In this document: positions 8,063 through 16,575 of the stretch, one piece after another
Numbering within the stretch: position 1 is the stretch's first letter
How the letters are laid out: each line of letters opens with the position of its first letter
Origin: Poindextera sp036272595
GTDB lineage: Bacteria > Pseudomonadota > Alphaproteobacteria > Caulobacterales > Caulobacteraceae
Reading direction: 5' to 3'
NCBI GenBank assembly: GCA_036272595.1
Contig: DATAYM010000087.1
Location: forward strand, 23,993 to 87,992
DNA length: 64,000 bases
Notes under the pieces: model-generated
What the model was told of the DNA's origin: nothing
Database searches by the model: none
Seen by the model: the letters and a program-made list of their open reading frames with translations, nothing else
Made by a program: the position numbers and the translations under genes

Positions 8063-8799
8063 TGCCGCCACGCCAATCACCGGAGCGCCAACCAGCGGCG
8101 CGCAAGTCGCCGCCGCGCAAGCCGTCTGGGGGGCCGATCGGCCCACACCTGCTGCTGGAGGCGGCCTGCCCGACGCCGGTCTGCGGCGTCGACGAAGCGG
8201 GACGCGGACCCTGGGCCGGGCCGGTCAGCGCCGCGGCGGTGATCCTCGATCCGGGCCGCGTGCCCGAGGGCGTCAACGATTCCAAGCTGCTCACCGCCAA
8301 GGCGCGCGAGCGGCTGGAGGCGGAGATCAAGGCCTCGGCCGTGGCCTGGGCGGTGGGGTTCGCCAGCGTCGAGGAGATCGCCGCGCTGAACATCCTGCAC
8401 GCCACGGGCCTGGCCATGCACCGGGCGGTGCAGGGCCTGCAGGTGACGCCGGTGTTCGCGCTGGTGGACGGCAACTACGCCTTTCGCCTGCCCTGCGCGG
8501 TCAAGACCGTGGTCAAGGGCGACGCCATCTCGGTCTCCATCGCCGCCGCCTCGATCCTGGCCAAGACGGCGCGCGACCGGCTGATGGCCGAGATGGACGC
8601 GGTCTACCCCGGCTATGGTTTCGCCGCCCACAAGGGCTATCGCGCCCCGGTCCATGGCGAGGCGCTGCTGCGGCTCGGGCCGTGCCCGATCCATCGCATG
8701 GGTTGGGCGCCGGTGCGGCTGGCCCTGGCCGGTGAGAACCCCATGCTGGCGGCGTCGCTGTTCGACCTGGGCGAGCCGGATGACGGCGGAAGCTTCTGA
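8062..8799 (+). CDS. rnhB: Ribonuclease HII
   Basis: Start chosen at the ATG overlapping the tag stop; the same frame is open further upstream, but only as tag's shadow. The protein is 245 residues: a basic, proline-rich N-terminal extension of about 30, then the RNase HII core. D44 and E45 in CGVDEAGRGP are catalytic, followed by the NDSKLL motif, VDGNY and SIAAASILAKTARD. The enzyme removes misincorporated ribonucleotides and RNA-DNA hybrids. It sits between tag and the CLC gene, with ccrM further on, giving a DNA repair/methylation neighbourhood. Confidence 0.95.
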   Translation: MPPRQSPERQPAARKSPPRKPSGGPIGPHLLLEAACPTPVCGVDEAGRGPWAGPVSAAAVILDPGRVPEGVNDSKLLTAKARERLEAEIKASAVAWAVGFASVEEIAALNILHATGLAMHRAVQGLQVTPVFALVDGNYAFRLPCAVKTVVKGDAISVSIAAASILAKTARDRLMAEMDAVYPGYGFAAHKGYRAPVHGEALLRLGPCPIHRMGWAPVRLALAGENPMLAASLFDLGEPDDGGSF

Positions 8800-10579
8800 C
8801 GCCCCCGCCTTGACGCGCGAGCGGGCCTCGCCGCTGGAGGCCGTGGCGCGGCGCCTGCGCAGCCTGGTCCGGCGCAGCGAATTCTCGCTGGTCATCCTGG
8901 CGGCGGTCATCGGCATCGCCGCGGGCCTGTCGGTCGCGCTGATCGGCACCCTGTCCAGCGACATGCACAACCTCTTATTCGGCGTTGGCGGCGAGCGGCT
9001 GAGCGGCGTCAAACACCTGAAGCGCGGCCATGCGGCGCCGATCCTGGGCGGTGTCTTCCTGGGCGTCGGGGCCTGGCTGTGGAGCCGCCGCCGCCCGACC
9101 GTGCCGGTCGACCCGATCGAGGCCAACGCCCTGCACGGCGGGCGCATGTCGCTGCGCGACAGCCTGTGGGTGACGGCCCAGACCCTGATCTCCAACGGCT
9201 TCGGCGCCTCGGTGGGGCTCGAGGCCGGCTACGCCCAGGTCGGCGCGGGGCTGGCCTCCAAGCTGGGCAGCATGCTTCGCCTGCGCCGCAACGACCTGCG
9301 CATGCTGGTGGGCTGCGGCGCCGGCGGCGCCATCGGCGCGGCGTTCGGCGCGCCGCTGACCGGCGCCTTCTACGCCTTCGAGCTGATCGTCGGGACCTAT
9401 ACGGTGCAGTCGGCCGCGCCGATCCTGGTCGCCAGCCTCGCCGGGGTGCTGACCGCGCGGGCGGTGCGCGCCACCACCTACGTGATCCACGCGCCGGCGG
9501 CCGGCGTGCTCAACCTGTCGGACTATCTCAGCGTCGTCCTGCTCGGCCTGCTCTGCGCGGCCGTGGGCATCGCGGTCATGCGCGCGGTCTACTTGATGGA
9601 GCGGCTGTTCGACTGGACGCGGCTGCCGAGGGGCGTGCGGCCGGCGATCGGCGGCTGCGTGCTCGGGGGGCTGTCGCTGATCACCCCGCAGGTGCTGGCG
9701 GCCGGCCATGGCGCCCTGACGGTCGATATCCCGGCCAGGCTGACGCTGAGCGCCCTGCTGTTCCTGGTCGCGCTGAAGGCCGCCGCCTCGGTGGTGTCGC
9801 TGGGCTCGGGCTTCCGCGGCGGCCTGTTCTTCGCCTCGCTGTTCCTCGGCGCGCTGATGGGCAAGCTGTTCGCCGTCGCGGTGGCGCTGGCGGCACCGCA
9901 GATCGCGCTCGATCCGACCCTGTGCATCCTGGTCGGCATGTCGTCGCTGGCGGTGGCCGTGGTCGGCGGGCCGCTGACCATGTCCTTCCTGGTGCTGGAG
10001 ACCACCGGCGACTTCACGGTGACCAGCGTGGTGCTGGCCGCCTCGCTGGTCACCAGCCTCGCCGTGCGCGAAACCTTCGGCTACTCCTTCTCCACCTGGC
10101 GGCTACACCTGCGCGGCGAGACCATCCGCAGCGCCATCGACGTCGGCTGGATGCGCATGCTCACCGTCGGCCGGATGATGCGGCGCGATCCCTCGACCAT
10201 CCCCGCCAGCGCCAGCCTGAAGGAGCTGCGCCGGCGCTACCCGCTCGGCTCGACCCAGCGGGTGGTGGTGGTGGACGACATCGGCCGCTATCTCGGCATC
10301 GCCATGGTCGCCGAGGCCTTCGCCTCGGCCGACCGGCCGGAGGAGGACGCGGGGCGCACCGCCGGCGACCTCGCCCGCTGGGCGGACACGGCCCTGACCC
10401 CGGACATGAACGTCAAGGAGGCGGTCGCCATCTTCGACCGCACCGAGAGCGAGGCGCTGGCGGTGGTCGACGACCTGGCCAGCCGCAAGGTGATCGGCCT
10501 GCTGACCGAAGGCTATGCGCTGCGCCGCTATTCCGAGGAGCTGGACAAGGCCCGCCAGGGGCTGACCGGCGGCGGCTAG
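8780..10579 (+). CDS. CLC-family chloride channel/antiporter with C-terminal CBS pair
   Basis: The start ATG 8780 lies inside the rnhB 3' end (20 bp overlap); the open frame upstream of it is rnhB shadow. The protein is 599 residues with about ten hydrophobic segments between residues 35 and 430 and two CBS-like modules at roughly 450-590. Family landmarks are altered: the GREGP filter reads GLEAG (146-150, keeping E148), the GSGIP motif is not recognisable, and the third motif reads GLFFASLFLGALMG. It probably moves chloride or another anion across the inner membrane, and the retained gating glutamate favours an H+-coupled antiporter. The CBS pair suggests nucleotide regulation. Confidence 0.85.
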   Translation: MTAEASDAPALTRERASPLEAVARRLRSLVRRSEFSLVILAAVIGIAAGLSVALIGTLSSDMHNLLFGVGGERLSGVKHLKRGHAAPILGGVFLGVGAWLWSRRRPTVPVDPIEANALHGGRMSLRDSLWVTAQTLISNGFGASVGLEAGYAQVGAGLASKLGSMLRLRRNDLRMLVGCGAGGAIGAAFGAPLTGAFYAFELIVGTYTVQSAAPILVASLAGVLTARAVRATTYVIHAPAAGVLNLSDYLSVVLLGLLCAAVGIAVMRAVYLMERLFDWTRLPRGVRPAIGGCVLGGLSLITPQVLAAGHGALTVDIPARLTLSALLFLVALKAAASVVSLGSGFRGGLFFASLFLGALMGKLFAVAVALAAPQIALDPTLCILVGMSSLAVAVVGGPLTMSFLVLETTGDFTVTSVVLAASLVTSLAVRETFGYSFSTWRLHLRGETIRSAIDVGWMRMLTVGRMMRRDPSTIPASASLKELRRRYPLGSTQRVVVVDDIGRYLGIAMVAEAFASADRPEEDAGRTAGDLARWADTALTPDMNVKEAVAIFDRTESEALAVVDDLASRKVIGLLTEGYALRRYSEELDKARQGLTGGG

Positions 10580-10588
10580 CACTGATTT

Positions 10589-10594
10589 TTAACC
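10589..10594 (+). promoter_or_regulatory. Candidate CtrA half-site (TTAACC) upstream of ccrM
   Basis: TTAACC lies 40 bp upstream of the ccrM start in a 54-bp gap. CtrA, the Caulobacter cell-cycle regulator, binds TTAA-N7-TTAA and related half-sites and is known to activate ccrM in C. crescentus. The downstream half here is degenerate (TTCA, with a 9-bp spacer), so this is a suggestive match only. Confidence 0.35.
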
Positions 10595-10633
10595 GTACCG
10601 CTTCACCGTCCGGGCCAGTGGCGGGAGCGGCGT

Positions 10634-11710
10634 ATGACCTTCGGGACGGAAACCATTATCGAAGGCGATTGCCTCGAGGCGCTGGCGAAGCTGCCCGAGG
10701 GCTGTGCGGACCTGGTGTTCGCCGACCCGCCCTATAACCTCCAGCTCGGCGGCGAGCTTTTGCGACCGGACAATTCCAAGGTCGACGCGGTCGACGACGA
10801 CTGGGACCAGTTCGCCTCGTTCGCCGCCTATGACGAGTTCACCAGGGCGTGGCTGAGCGCCTGCCGGCGGGTCCTGAAGCCCGACGGGTCGCTATGGGTG
10901 ATCGGCAGCTACCACAACATCTTCCGCGTCGGCGCCGCCCTGCAGGACCTGGGGTTCTGGATCCTGAACGACGTGATCTGGCGCAAGTCCAACCCGATGC
11001 CGAACTTCAAGGGTACGCGCTTCACCAACGCGCACGAGACGCTGATCTGGGCGGCCAGGGGGCGCGGACCGAAACGCTACACCTTCAACTACGACGCGAT
11101 GAAGATGGCCAATGACGAGCTGCAGATGCGCTCGGACTGGACGCTGCCCCTGTGCACCGGCGAGGAGCGGATCAAGGGCCCCGACGGCCAGAAGGCCCAC
11201 CCGACCCAGAAGCCCGAGGCGCTGCTGCACCGGGTGATCCTGGCCTCGTCCAGGCCGGGCGACCTGATCGTCGATCCGTTCTTCGGCACCGGCACCACCG
11301 GGGCGGCGGCCAAGCGGCTGGGGCGCCGCTTCATCGGCGTCGAGCGCGAGCCGAACTATGTGGCGGTGGCGAAGACCCGCATCGCCCAGGTGATCCCGGC
11401 CTCGGGCGAGGACCTCGAGGTGATGGGCTCCAAGCGCAGCGAGCCGCGCGTCGCCTTCGGCCAGATCGTCGAGGCGGGGCTGCTGCGGCCGGGCGACAAG
11501 CTGTTCTCGCCCAAAGGCCAGCATACCGCGCGGGTGCGGGCGGACGGCAGCCTGACCTCGGGCGAGCTGGCCGGTTCGATCCACAAGCTGGGCGCCATGG
11601 TCCAGTCGCAGCCGGCGTGCAACGGCTGGACCTATTGGCATTTCAAGACCGACCGCGGCCTCGCCCCCATCGACGTGCTCCGCGCCAAGGTGCGCGCGGA
11701 AATGGGCTAG
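10634..11710 (+). CDS. ccrM: Cell-cycle regulated GANTC adenine-N6 methyltransferase
   Basis: A 358-residue protein, the same length as Caulobacter CcrM. DPPYNLQLGG (31-40) is the catalytic motif IV, and DPFFGTGTTG (214-223) is the SAM-binding motif I. This order is the beta-class arrangement. HPTQKPEALLHR precedes the SAM site as expected. The C-terminal part (about 270-358), with FSPKGQHTARVRADGSL and CNGWTYWHF, is the alphaproteobacterial extension used for DNA recognition. It methylates adenine in GANTC and couples methylation to cell-cycle transcription. The start has a GGGAGCGG ribosome site. The gene sits alone behind a short promoter gap after clc. Confidence 0.97.
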   Translation: MTFGTETIIEGDCLEALAKLPEGCADLVFADPPYNLQLGGELLRPDNSKVDAVDDDWDQFASFAAYDEFTRAWLSACRRVLKPDGSLWVIGSYHNIFRVGAALQDLGFWILNDVIWRKSNPMPNFKGTRFTNAHETLIWAARGRGPKRYTFNYDAMKMANDELQMRSDWTLPLCTGEERIKGPDGQKAHPTQKPEALLHRVILASSRPGDLIVDPFFGTGTTGAAAKRLGRRFIGVEREPNYVAVAKTRIAQVIPASGEDLEVMGSKRSEPRVAFGQIVEAGLLRPGDKLFSPKGQHTARVRADGSLTSGELAGSIHKLGAMVQSQPACNGWTYWHFKTDRGLAPIDVLRAKVRAEMG

Positions 11711-11792
11711 GAGCTCAAAACCGCTCACCCCACGGCGGCGGCGATCCAGGGTCTTTTGATTTCGACCTTCACCCTCGGCCGCGCTCGAAGAA

Positions 11793-11890
11793 TTTGGACC
11801 ACGAAAAACACGAACCCACACGAACGGTCGGCGTCACCGCATCAGCCAATCTGGCCCGTTCGTGTTTTTCGTGTCGTTCGTGGTCCAAAA
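11793..11890. repeat. Long imperfect inverted repeat built of CACGAA units
   Basis: The left arm (11793-11827, beginning TTTGGACCACGAAAAACACG) and the right arm (11856-11890) are inverted copies. The outer 13 bp and inner 13 bp pair perfectly, the middle is variable, and the loop is about 28 nt. Each arm contains short tandem CACGAA units about 10 bp apart. It lies between the convergent ends of ccrM and the cysteine-repeat gene, so the transcript could fold into a long hairpin and act as a bidirectional terminator. Its composition is unlike the surrounding DNA, which suggests a dispersed palindromic repeat family. Confidence 0.75.
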
Positions 11891-11967
11891 ACCTGCATCC
11901 GCCTTCGCGGGGTAAGCGAAGAGAGAGAAGCCCGTCAGCTTGCTCTCTCCGCGCCAGGTCGTTCGGG

Positions 11968-13320
11968 TCAGGTCTTCTTCTTGTTGGTCGGCAGCTGACA
12001 GCCGCCGGCCAGGTTGGCCACTTCCGTGCAGTTGCGCAGCTGCGACGGCGAAGTCGAACCCGCCGGATAGACCAGCACCCAGCCCGGGCCGCCGTCGGCG
12101 CAGCCCACCTCGACGAAGTCGGAGCCGTCGTCGGCGTGGGCGAACGGCCGGGCGCTCGACACCACGCAGCCGCCCTTGTTCTTGGCCTTCAGCTCGGCGC
12201 TGAGTTTCGGATACAGCGTGTCGACCGACGTGTAGCTGCACTTGTAGCCCTCGTCCTGCGAACGCAGGCAGTCATAGACGCGGGCCTGCCCGTGGGCGGG
12301 GAAGATGCCGACGCCGCCGTCCGGCCGGTTGGAACAGGCCATCTCGACCACGTCCTTGGTCGGGTCGGTCGAGGGGAAGAGGGCGTATTTCGACACCGCG
12401 CAGTCGAAGCCGGCCTTTTTCGACAGGTCGGCATAGACGGCGTTCTGCTGGGTCTGGGCCTGGCGGGCGTCGGTCAGGGTGCAGCCGCCGCCGATCTCGA
12501 ACGCCTGGGCGCAGCCGATGGCCTCGGCCAGCTTGCCGGTGTGATCGACGTGCAGCATGTAGCCCTTGCCGTCACCGCAGGCGACTTCGAAATAGTCCGA
12601 GCCATCGGTGGTGCTCAGCACATAGCGCTTGTTGGTGACGGCGGCGCACTTGCCGCTGGAGGCGGCGACCGCGTTGATCGGGGCGATCTCCTGGTCGCTC
12701 GTGGTCAGTTCGCACTTGATCGAGCCGGGCTGGTTATAGGCGAGGCAATTGTCCGCCTCGGGGGGTTTGCCGCCGGCGGTCGGCACGGTGAGGATCAGCC
12801 CGGCGCCGCCCTGGCAGGAGACCTCGTAGATGCTGCTGTCGCTGGTCGGGCCGACGAAGCGTCCCTTGTCCACGGCGCAGGTGCGGCCGGTCTGGTTGAC
12901 AAAGGTCTGCAGACCAAGCCCCGGATTGGCGTTGCCGGGCAGCTGGCAGGCCATGGTGTTGGGTTTGCCGTTGGCCTGCGGCATGGCCATCATCAGGCAG
13001 TTGTAGGTCACCAGCGGCGCGCCGGCCTTGGCTTCCTTGGCGACGACATAGCCGAGGCCTTCCTTGCAGGCGATCTCGTAGATGGTCACCGGTGACTTGT
13101 CCGGCCCCGTTCCTTCGCCGATGCGCCGGGCGTCGGCGAGGGTGCAGGGCAGATGGGCGTCGGTGATCAGCTGAGGGGCGGCCTTCATGCCGACCGCGCG
13201 CTGGGCCGGATCGATCGGAGGCGCCGCGGCCGGAGCCGGGGCCGCGAAGCTGGCCGTGGCGGTGACCACCGCCATCACCAAGGCGGCCGCGGCCAGGCCA
13301 AATCCTGAAAGTCTCGACAT
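11968..13320 (-). CDS. Secreted protein of five tandem four-cysteine repeats
   Basis: A 450-residue protein with a clear signal peptide (about residues 1-26, ending in SFAAP). After a short Ala/Pro linker the chain consists of five repeats of about 75 residues. Each shows the pattern C, then about 20 residues to a (Y/F/V)E(V/I/M)xC core, then an NC-like third cysteine, then a fourth C near the end, for example IYEIACKEG, IYEVSCQGG, YFEVACGDG, VVEMACSN and FVEVGCADG. Four cysteines per repeat suggest two disulfides each and a periplasmic or outer-surface location. I do not recognise the family and no catalytic motif is evident. It ends KKKT. It is convergent with ccrM. Confidence 0.75.
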   Translation of the reverse strand: MSRLSGFGLAAAALVMAVVTATASFAAPAPAAAPPIDPAQRAVGMKAAPQLITDAHLPCTLADARRIGEGTGPDKSPVTIYEIACKEGLGYVVAKEAKAGAPLVTYNCLMMAMPQANGKPNTMACQLPGNANPGLGLQTFVNQTGRTCAVDKGRFVGPTSDSSIYEVSCQGGAGLILTVPTAGGKPPEADNCLAYNQPGSIKCELTTSDQEIAPINAVAASSGKCAAVTNKRYVLSTTDGSDYFEVACGDGKGYMLHVDHTGKLAEAIGCAQAFEIGGGCTLTDARQAQTQQNAVYADLSKKAGFDCAVSKYALFPSTDPTKDVVEMACSNRPDGGVGIFPAHGQARVYDCLRSQDEGYKCSYTSVDTLYPKLSAELKAKNKGGCVVSSARPFAHADDGSDFVEVGCADGGPGWVLVYPAGSTSPSQLRNCTEVANLAGGCQLPTNKKKT

Positions 13321-13481
13321 AGGTGCTCCTGGACGTTCCTCGTTTCGGCGAGCTTAAACCCGCGCTCGCCCGGCGGGTCAAGCTGACGACCGACACGGAC
13401 GCGATCGCGGCAAGCGGCTGGACGCATCGGCTGGGGCGGTTTAGGCCCGCGAGAGGCGTTTTTCGCGGGAGGACGATCGCA

Positions 13482-14582
13482 GTGGCCGATGGAACGCGCG
13501 ACCAGGCAAGCGGGCACGGCCGGGCGCTGGTCTATCCGCTGACCGAGACCCCGGCCTTCGGCGACGCGGTGGAAATCGCGCCCGGCGTGCTCTGGATGCG
13601 CATGCCGCTCGGCGGCGCGCTGGCCTTCATCAATGTCTGGGCGCTGAAGGACGGCGACGGCTGGGCGCTGGTCGACACCGGCATGCAGACCCCGGCGACC
13701 ACCCAGGCCTGGCGCAAGGTGCTGGCCGGCCCGCTCGGCAACAAGCCCGCCACCCGGGTGATGGTCACCCACCTGCATCCCGACCATATCGGCATGGCCG
13801 GCTGGCTGACCGGCAAGTTCGATTGCCGGCTGTGGATGACCCGCCTGGAATACCTGCAGTGCCGCATGCTGGTGGAGGACACCGGCCGCCAGGCGCCCGA
13901 GGACGCCATCCGCTTCTACCACGCCGCCGGCTGGAGCCAGGAGGCGATCGAGGACTACAAGGCCCGCTTCGGCGGCTTCGGCAAACACATCTACCGGCTG
14001 CCGGACAGCTATCGGCGCATGGTCGACGGCGAGACCATCCGCATCGGCGACCACGACTGGCGGGTGGTGGTCGGCGCCGGCCATTCGCCGGAGCACGCCT
14101 GCCTCTATTGCCCCGAGCTGAAGCTGATGATCTCCGGCGACCAGGTGCTGCCGCGCATCTCGTCGAACGTCTCGGTCTTCCCGACCGAGCCGGACGGCGA
14201 TCCCTTGAGCGAATGGCTGACCTCGCTGGCGCGCATCAAGACCATCGTGCCGGACGATGTGCTGGTGCTGCCGGCGCACAACGATCCCTTCCTGGGCCTG
14301 CACGCGCGGCTCGATCACCTGATCCGCGGCCATGAACGCGGCATGGAGCGGCTGATGCGCAGCCTGGCCCAGCCCAAGCGTTCGATCGACGTCTTCGGTT
14401 CGCTGTTCGCCCGCGCCATCGGGCCCGAACTGCTGGGCATGGCCACGGGCGAGGCCCTGGCCCACCTCAACTGCCTCCTGGTCCGCGGCCGCGCCAAGGC
14501 GGTCCCGGACGAGACCGGCGTCCTCTGGTATTCAGGCATGAGCCCGGATCAGCGCGTCGCCACCACGGGAGCCGATCTATGA
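13482..14582 (+). CDS. MBL-fold metallo-hydrolase
   Basis: The frame is open from 13323, but the GTG at 13482 has a GGGAGGA ribosome site at good distance and the residues before it look non-coding, so I place the start there (366 residues). The metallo-beta-lactamase signature THLHPDH (96-102) gives a binuclear metal site. Further ligands are H in GAGHSPEH, D in ISGDQVLP and H in LPAHNDPF. The overall layout resembles glyoxalase II-like/lactonase-type hydrolases with a long C-terminal helical part. It overlaps the SDR gene by 4 bp and heads a four-gene operon. Confidence 0.85.
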   Translation: MADGTRDQASGHGRALVYPLTETPAFGDAVEIAPGVLWMRMPLGGALAFINVWALKDGDGWALVDTGMQTPATTQAWRKVLAGPLGNKPATRVMVTHLHPDHIGMAGWLTGKFDCRLWMTRLEYLQCRMLVEDTGRQAPEDAIRFYHAAGWSQEAIEDYKARFGGFGKHIYRLPDSYRRMVDGETIRIGDHDWRVVVGAGHSPEHACLYCPELKLMISGDQVLPRISSNVSVFPTEPDGDPLSEWLTSLARIKTIVPDDVLVLPAHNDPFLGLHARLDHLIRGHERGMERLMRSLAQPKRSIDVFGSLFARAIGPELLGMATGEALAHLNCLLVRGRAKAVPDETGVLWYSGMSPDQRVATTGADL

Positions 14583-15439
14583 GCCTTTCCGGCAAGACCC
14601 TGTTCGTCACCGGCGCCAGCCGCGGCATCGGCCTGGCCATCGCGCTCCGCTGCGCCCGCGAGGGCGCCAATGTCGCCATCGCCGCCAAGACCGCCGAGCC
14701 GCACAAGCACCTGCCCGGCACCATCTACACCGCCGCCGAGGCGATCGAGCAGGCCGGCGGCAAGGCGCTGCCGCTGATCGTCGACGTGCGCGACGACGCC
14801 AATGTCTACGACGCGGTGGAGCAGACGGTCGCTCGCTTCGGCGGCATCGACATCTGCGTCAACAACGCCTCGGCCATCAGCCTGACCGGCGTCGAGGCCA
14901 CCGACATGAAGCGCTATGACCTGATGAACCAGATCAATGCGCGCGGCACGTTCCTGACCTCCAAGGCCTGCATCCCGCACCTGAAGCGGGCGGCCAATCC
15001 GCATGTGCTGAACCTGTCGCCGCCGCTGGACATGAGCCCGCGCTGGTTCGCCGGCCATGTGGCCTATTCGATGGCCAAGTTCGGCATGTCCATGTGCGTG
15101 CTGGGCATGGCCGAGGAGTACCGGGCCGACGGCGTCGCCTTCAACGCGCTCTGGCCGCGCACCGGCATCGCCACGGCGGCGATCCGCTTCGCCCTGGCCG
15201 GCGACGAGGGCATGAAGGCCTGCCGCACCGTCGACATCATGGCCGACGCCGCCCACGCCATCTTCGAAAAGCCGGCCAGGTCGTTCACCGGCAACTTCCT
15301 GATCGACGACAGCTTCCTCTATGCCGAGGGCGAGCGGGATTTCGAAAAGTATCGGGTCGATCCGAACACGCCGCTGATGGCCGACTTCTTCGTTCCCGCC
15401 GACAGCGTCCCGCCGCCGGGCGTCGTCATCGGCCGCTAA
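14579..15439 (+). CDS. Short-chain dehydrogenase, HSDL2-like
   Basis: A 286-residue SDR. TGASRGIG (11-18) binds the nucleotide, NNAS near residue 98 is the structural motif, and YSMAK near 162 carries the catalytic Tyr and Lys. The segment TAEPHKHLPGTIYTAAEAIE is typical of the hydroxysteroid dehydrogenase-like protein 2 group, members of which often act on fatty or steroid CoA derivatives; here there is no SCP2 domain. The substrate is unknown. Start and stop are both shared with operon neighbours, which points to co-translation. Confidence 0.88.
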   Translation: MSLSGKTLFVTGASRGIGLAIALRCAREGANVAIAAKTAEPHKHLPGTIYTAAEAIEQAGGKALPLIVDVRDDANVYDAVEQTVARFGGIDICVNNASAISLTGVEATDMKRYDLMNQINARGTFLTSKACIPHLKRAANPHVLNLSPPLDMSPRWFAGHVAYSMAKFGMSMCVLGMAEEYRADGVAFNALWPRTGIATAAIRFALAGDEGMKACRTVDIMADAAHAIFEKPARSFTGNFLIDDSFLYAEGERDFEKYRVDPNTPLMADFFVPADSVPPPGVVIGR

Positions 15440-16036
15440 GTGACCACGGCGCGGATCGTCCTGTTCGACCTGGGCGGCGTGCTCCTGCCCTTCGACCGCG
15501 AGCGGCGCGTCCGGGCGATGGTCGCGGCGCTCGGGATCACCGCCGAAGCGGCGCGGGCGTTCATGGCCTCCGACATCCACGCCCGGCTCGACCTCGGCGA
15601 GGCCAGCGAGGAAGAGGTCGCGGCGGCGCTTTCCGAGGTCGCCGGCCGCGCGGTGTCGCCGGCCGAGACCCGGGCGCTGATCCTCAGCGTCTTCGAGCCG
15701 CCGAACCTTGTGCTCTGGGATGCGGTCGCCAAGCTGCGCCGGCGGGTCACGGTCGGCGGCTTCAGCGACAACCCCGCCTTCGTCGCCGGCCTCTTCCCGT
15801 CCGGCGCGGTGCTGGAGCCGATGTTCTGGTCGGCGGAACTCCACCTGAGCAAGTCGGGGCCGGAAGCGTTCGCGGCCGTCACCGCCCGCCTCGGCCTGGA
15901 CCCGGCCGCCATCGTCTTCGTCGACGACTCCGAAGCCAATGTCGCCCGCGCCAAGGCCGCGGGTTGGGACGCCATCCGGTTCCGCGCCAATGATCAGCTG
16001 ATCGAGGCGCTTTCCGAGCGGCGCCTGCGGGCATGA
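15440..16036 (+). CDS. HAD-superfamily hydrolase, YihX-like
   Basis: A 198-residue protein starting at a GTG immediately after the SDR stop. Motif I is FDLGGVLLP (D10), motif II lies in VGGFSDN, and motif III/IV is FVDDSEANVARAKAAGW. The helical cap between residues 17 and 85 makes it a subfamily IA enzyme. YihX-type members dephosphorylate sugar or nucleotide monophosphates; the substrate cannot be read from sequence. It overlaps the following GNAT gene by 4 bp. Confidence 0.85.
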   Translation: MTTARIVLFDLGGVLLPFDRERRVRAMVAALGITAEAARAFMASDIHARLDLGEASEEEVAAALSEVAGRAVSPAETRALILSVFEPPNLVLWDAVAKLRRRVTVGGFSDNPAFVAGLFPSGAVLEPMFWSAELHLSKSGPEAFAAVTARLGLDPAAIVFVDDSEANVARAKAAGWDAIRFRANDQLIEALSERRLRA

Positions 16037-16512
16037 CTGTCGCCATTCGCCCCGCAACCGCCGCCGACGCGCCGCTGATCTTCGCCCTGATCGGCGAGTT
16101 GGCGGCCTATGAAAAGCTCTCGCAGGAGGTGAAGGCGTCCGAGGCGGGCATCGCGGCGATCCTGTTCGGCGCCTCGCCGCGCGCCTTCTGCGACATCGCC
16201 GAGCTCGACGGCGCGGCCGTCGGCTTCGCGCTCTGGTTCTACAACGTCTCGACCTTCGAGGGCCGGCACGGGATCTGGCTGGAGGACCTGTTCGTGCGGC
16301 CGCAGGCACGCGGGCGCGGCGCCGGCCTGGCGCTGCTGCGGCGCCTCGCCCGCCGCTGCCGCGACGAGAACCTGGCGCGGCTGGAATGGGCGGTGCTGGA
16401 CTGGAATGAGCTGGCGATAGGCTTCTACGACGCCCTTGGCGCGGCGGCGAAGCCGGAGTGGATCACCCGCCGGCTGTCCGGCGAAGCGCTGGCCGCGCTG
16501 GCCGGACCTTGA
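16033..16512 (+). CDS. GNAT N-acetyltransferase, diamine acetyltransferase-like
   Basis: A 159-residue single-domain GNAT protein. The acetyl-CoA binding loop is RPQARGRGAGLALL (about 91-104), preceded by the strand GIWLEDLFV. FEGRHGIWLEDLFV and RLEWAVLDWNELAIGFYDALGA are strongly reminiscent of spermidine/spermine and thialysine acetyltransferases. It is the last gene of the MBL-SDR-HAD-GNAT operon and is followed by a hairpin. Confidence 0.85.
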   Translation: MTVAIRPATAADAPLIFALIGELAAYEKLSQEVKASEAGIAAILFGASPRAFCDIAELDGAAVGFALWFYNVSTFEGRHGIWLEDLFVRPQARGRGAGLALLRRLARRCRDENLARLEWAVLDWNELAIGFYDALGAAAKPEWITRRLSGEALAALAGP

Positions 16513-16523
16513 GGCGAAAGGAA

Positions 16524-16551
16524 GGCGTGCGGCCCCTTGGGACCGCACGCC
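16524..16551. terminator. Hairpin between convergent genes
   Basis: GGCGTGCGG and CCGCACGCC form a 9-bp perfect stem around a 10-nt loop that can itself extend the stem with CCC/GGG. It lies between the GNAT stop and the convergent SDR stop. There is no strong T-run on either side, so termination strength is uncertain. Confidence 0.55.
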
Positions 16552-16575
16552 GCTCTGTCTGCTGGAGTTAGTGCG

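Noticed and set aside
14549..16309. Open frame of 586 codons on the minus strand
   Set aside because: Antisense to the SDR, HAD and GNAT genes; arginine-rich low-complexity start and no recognisable domain.
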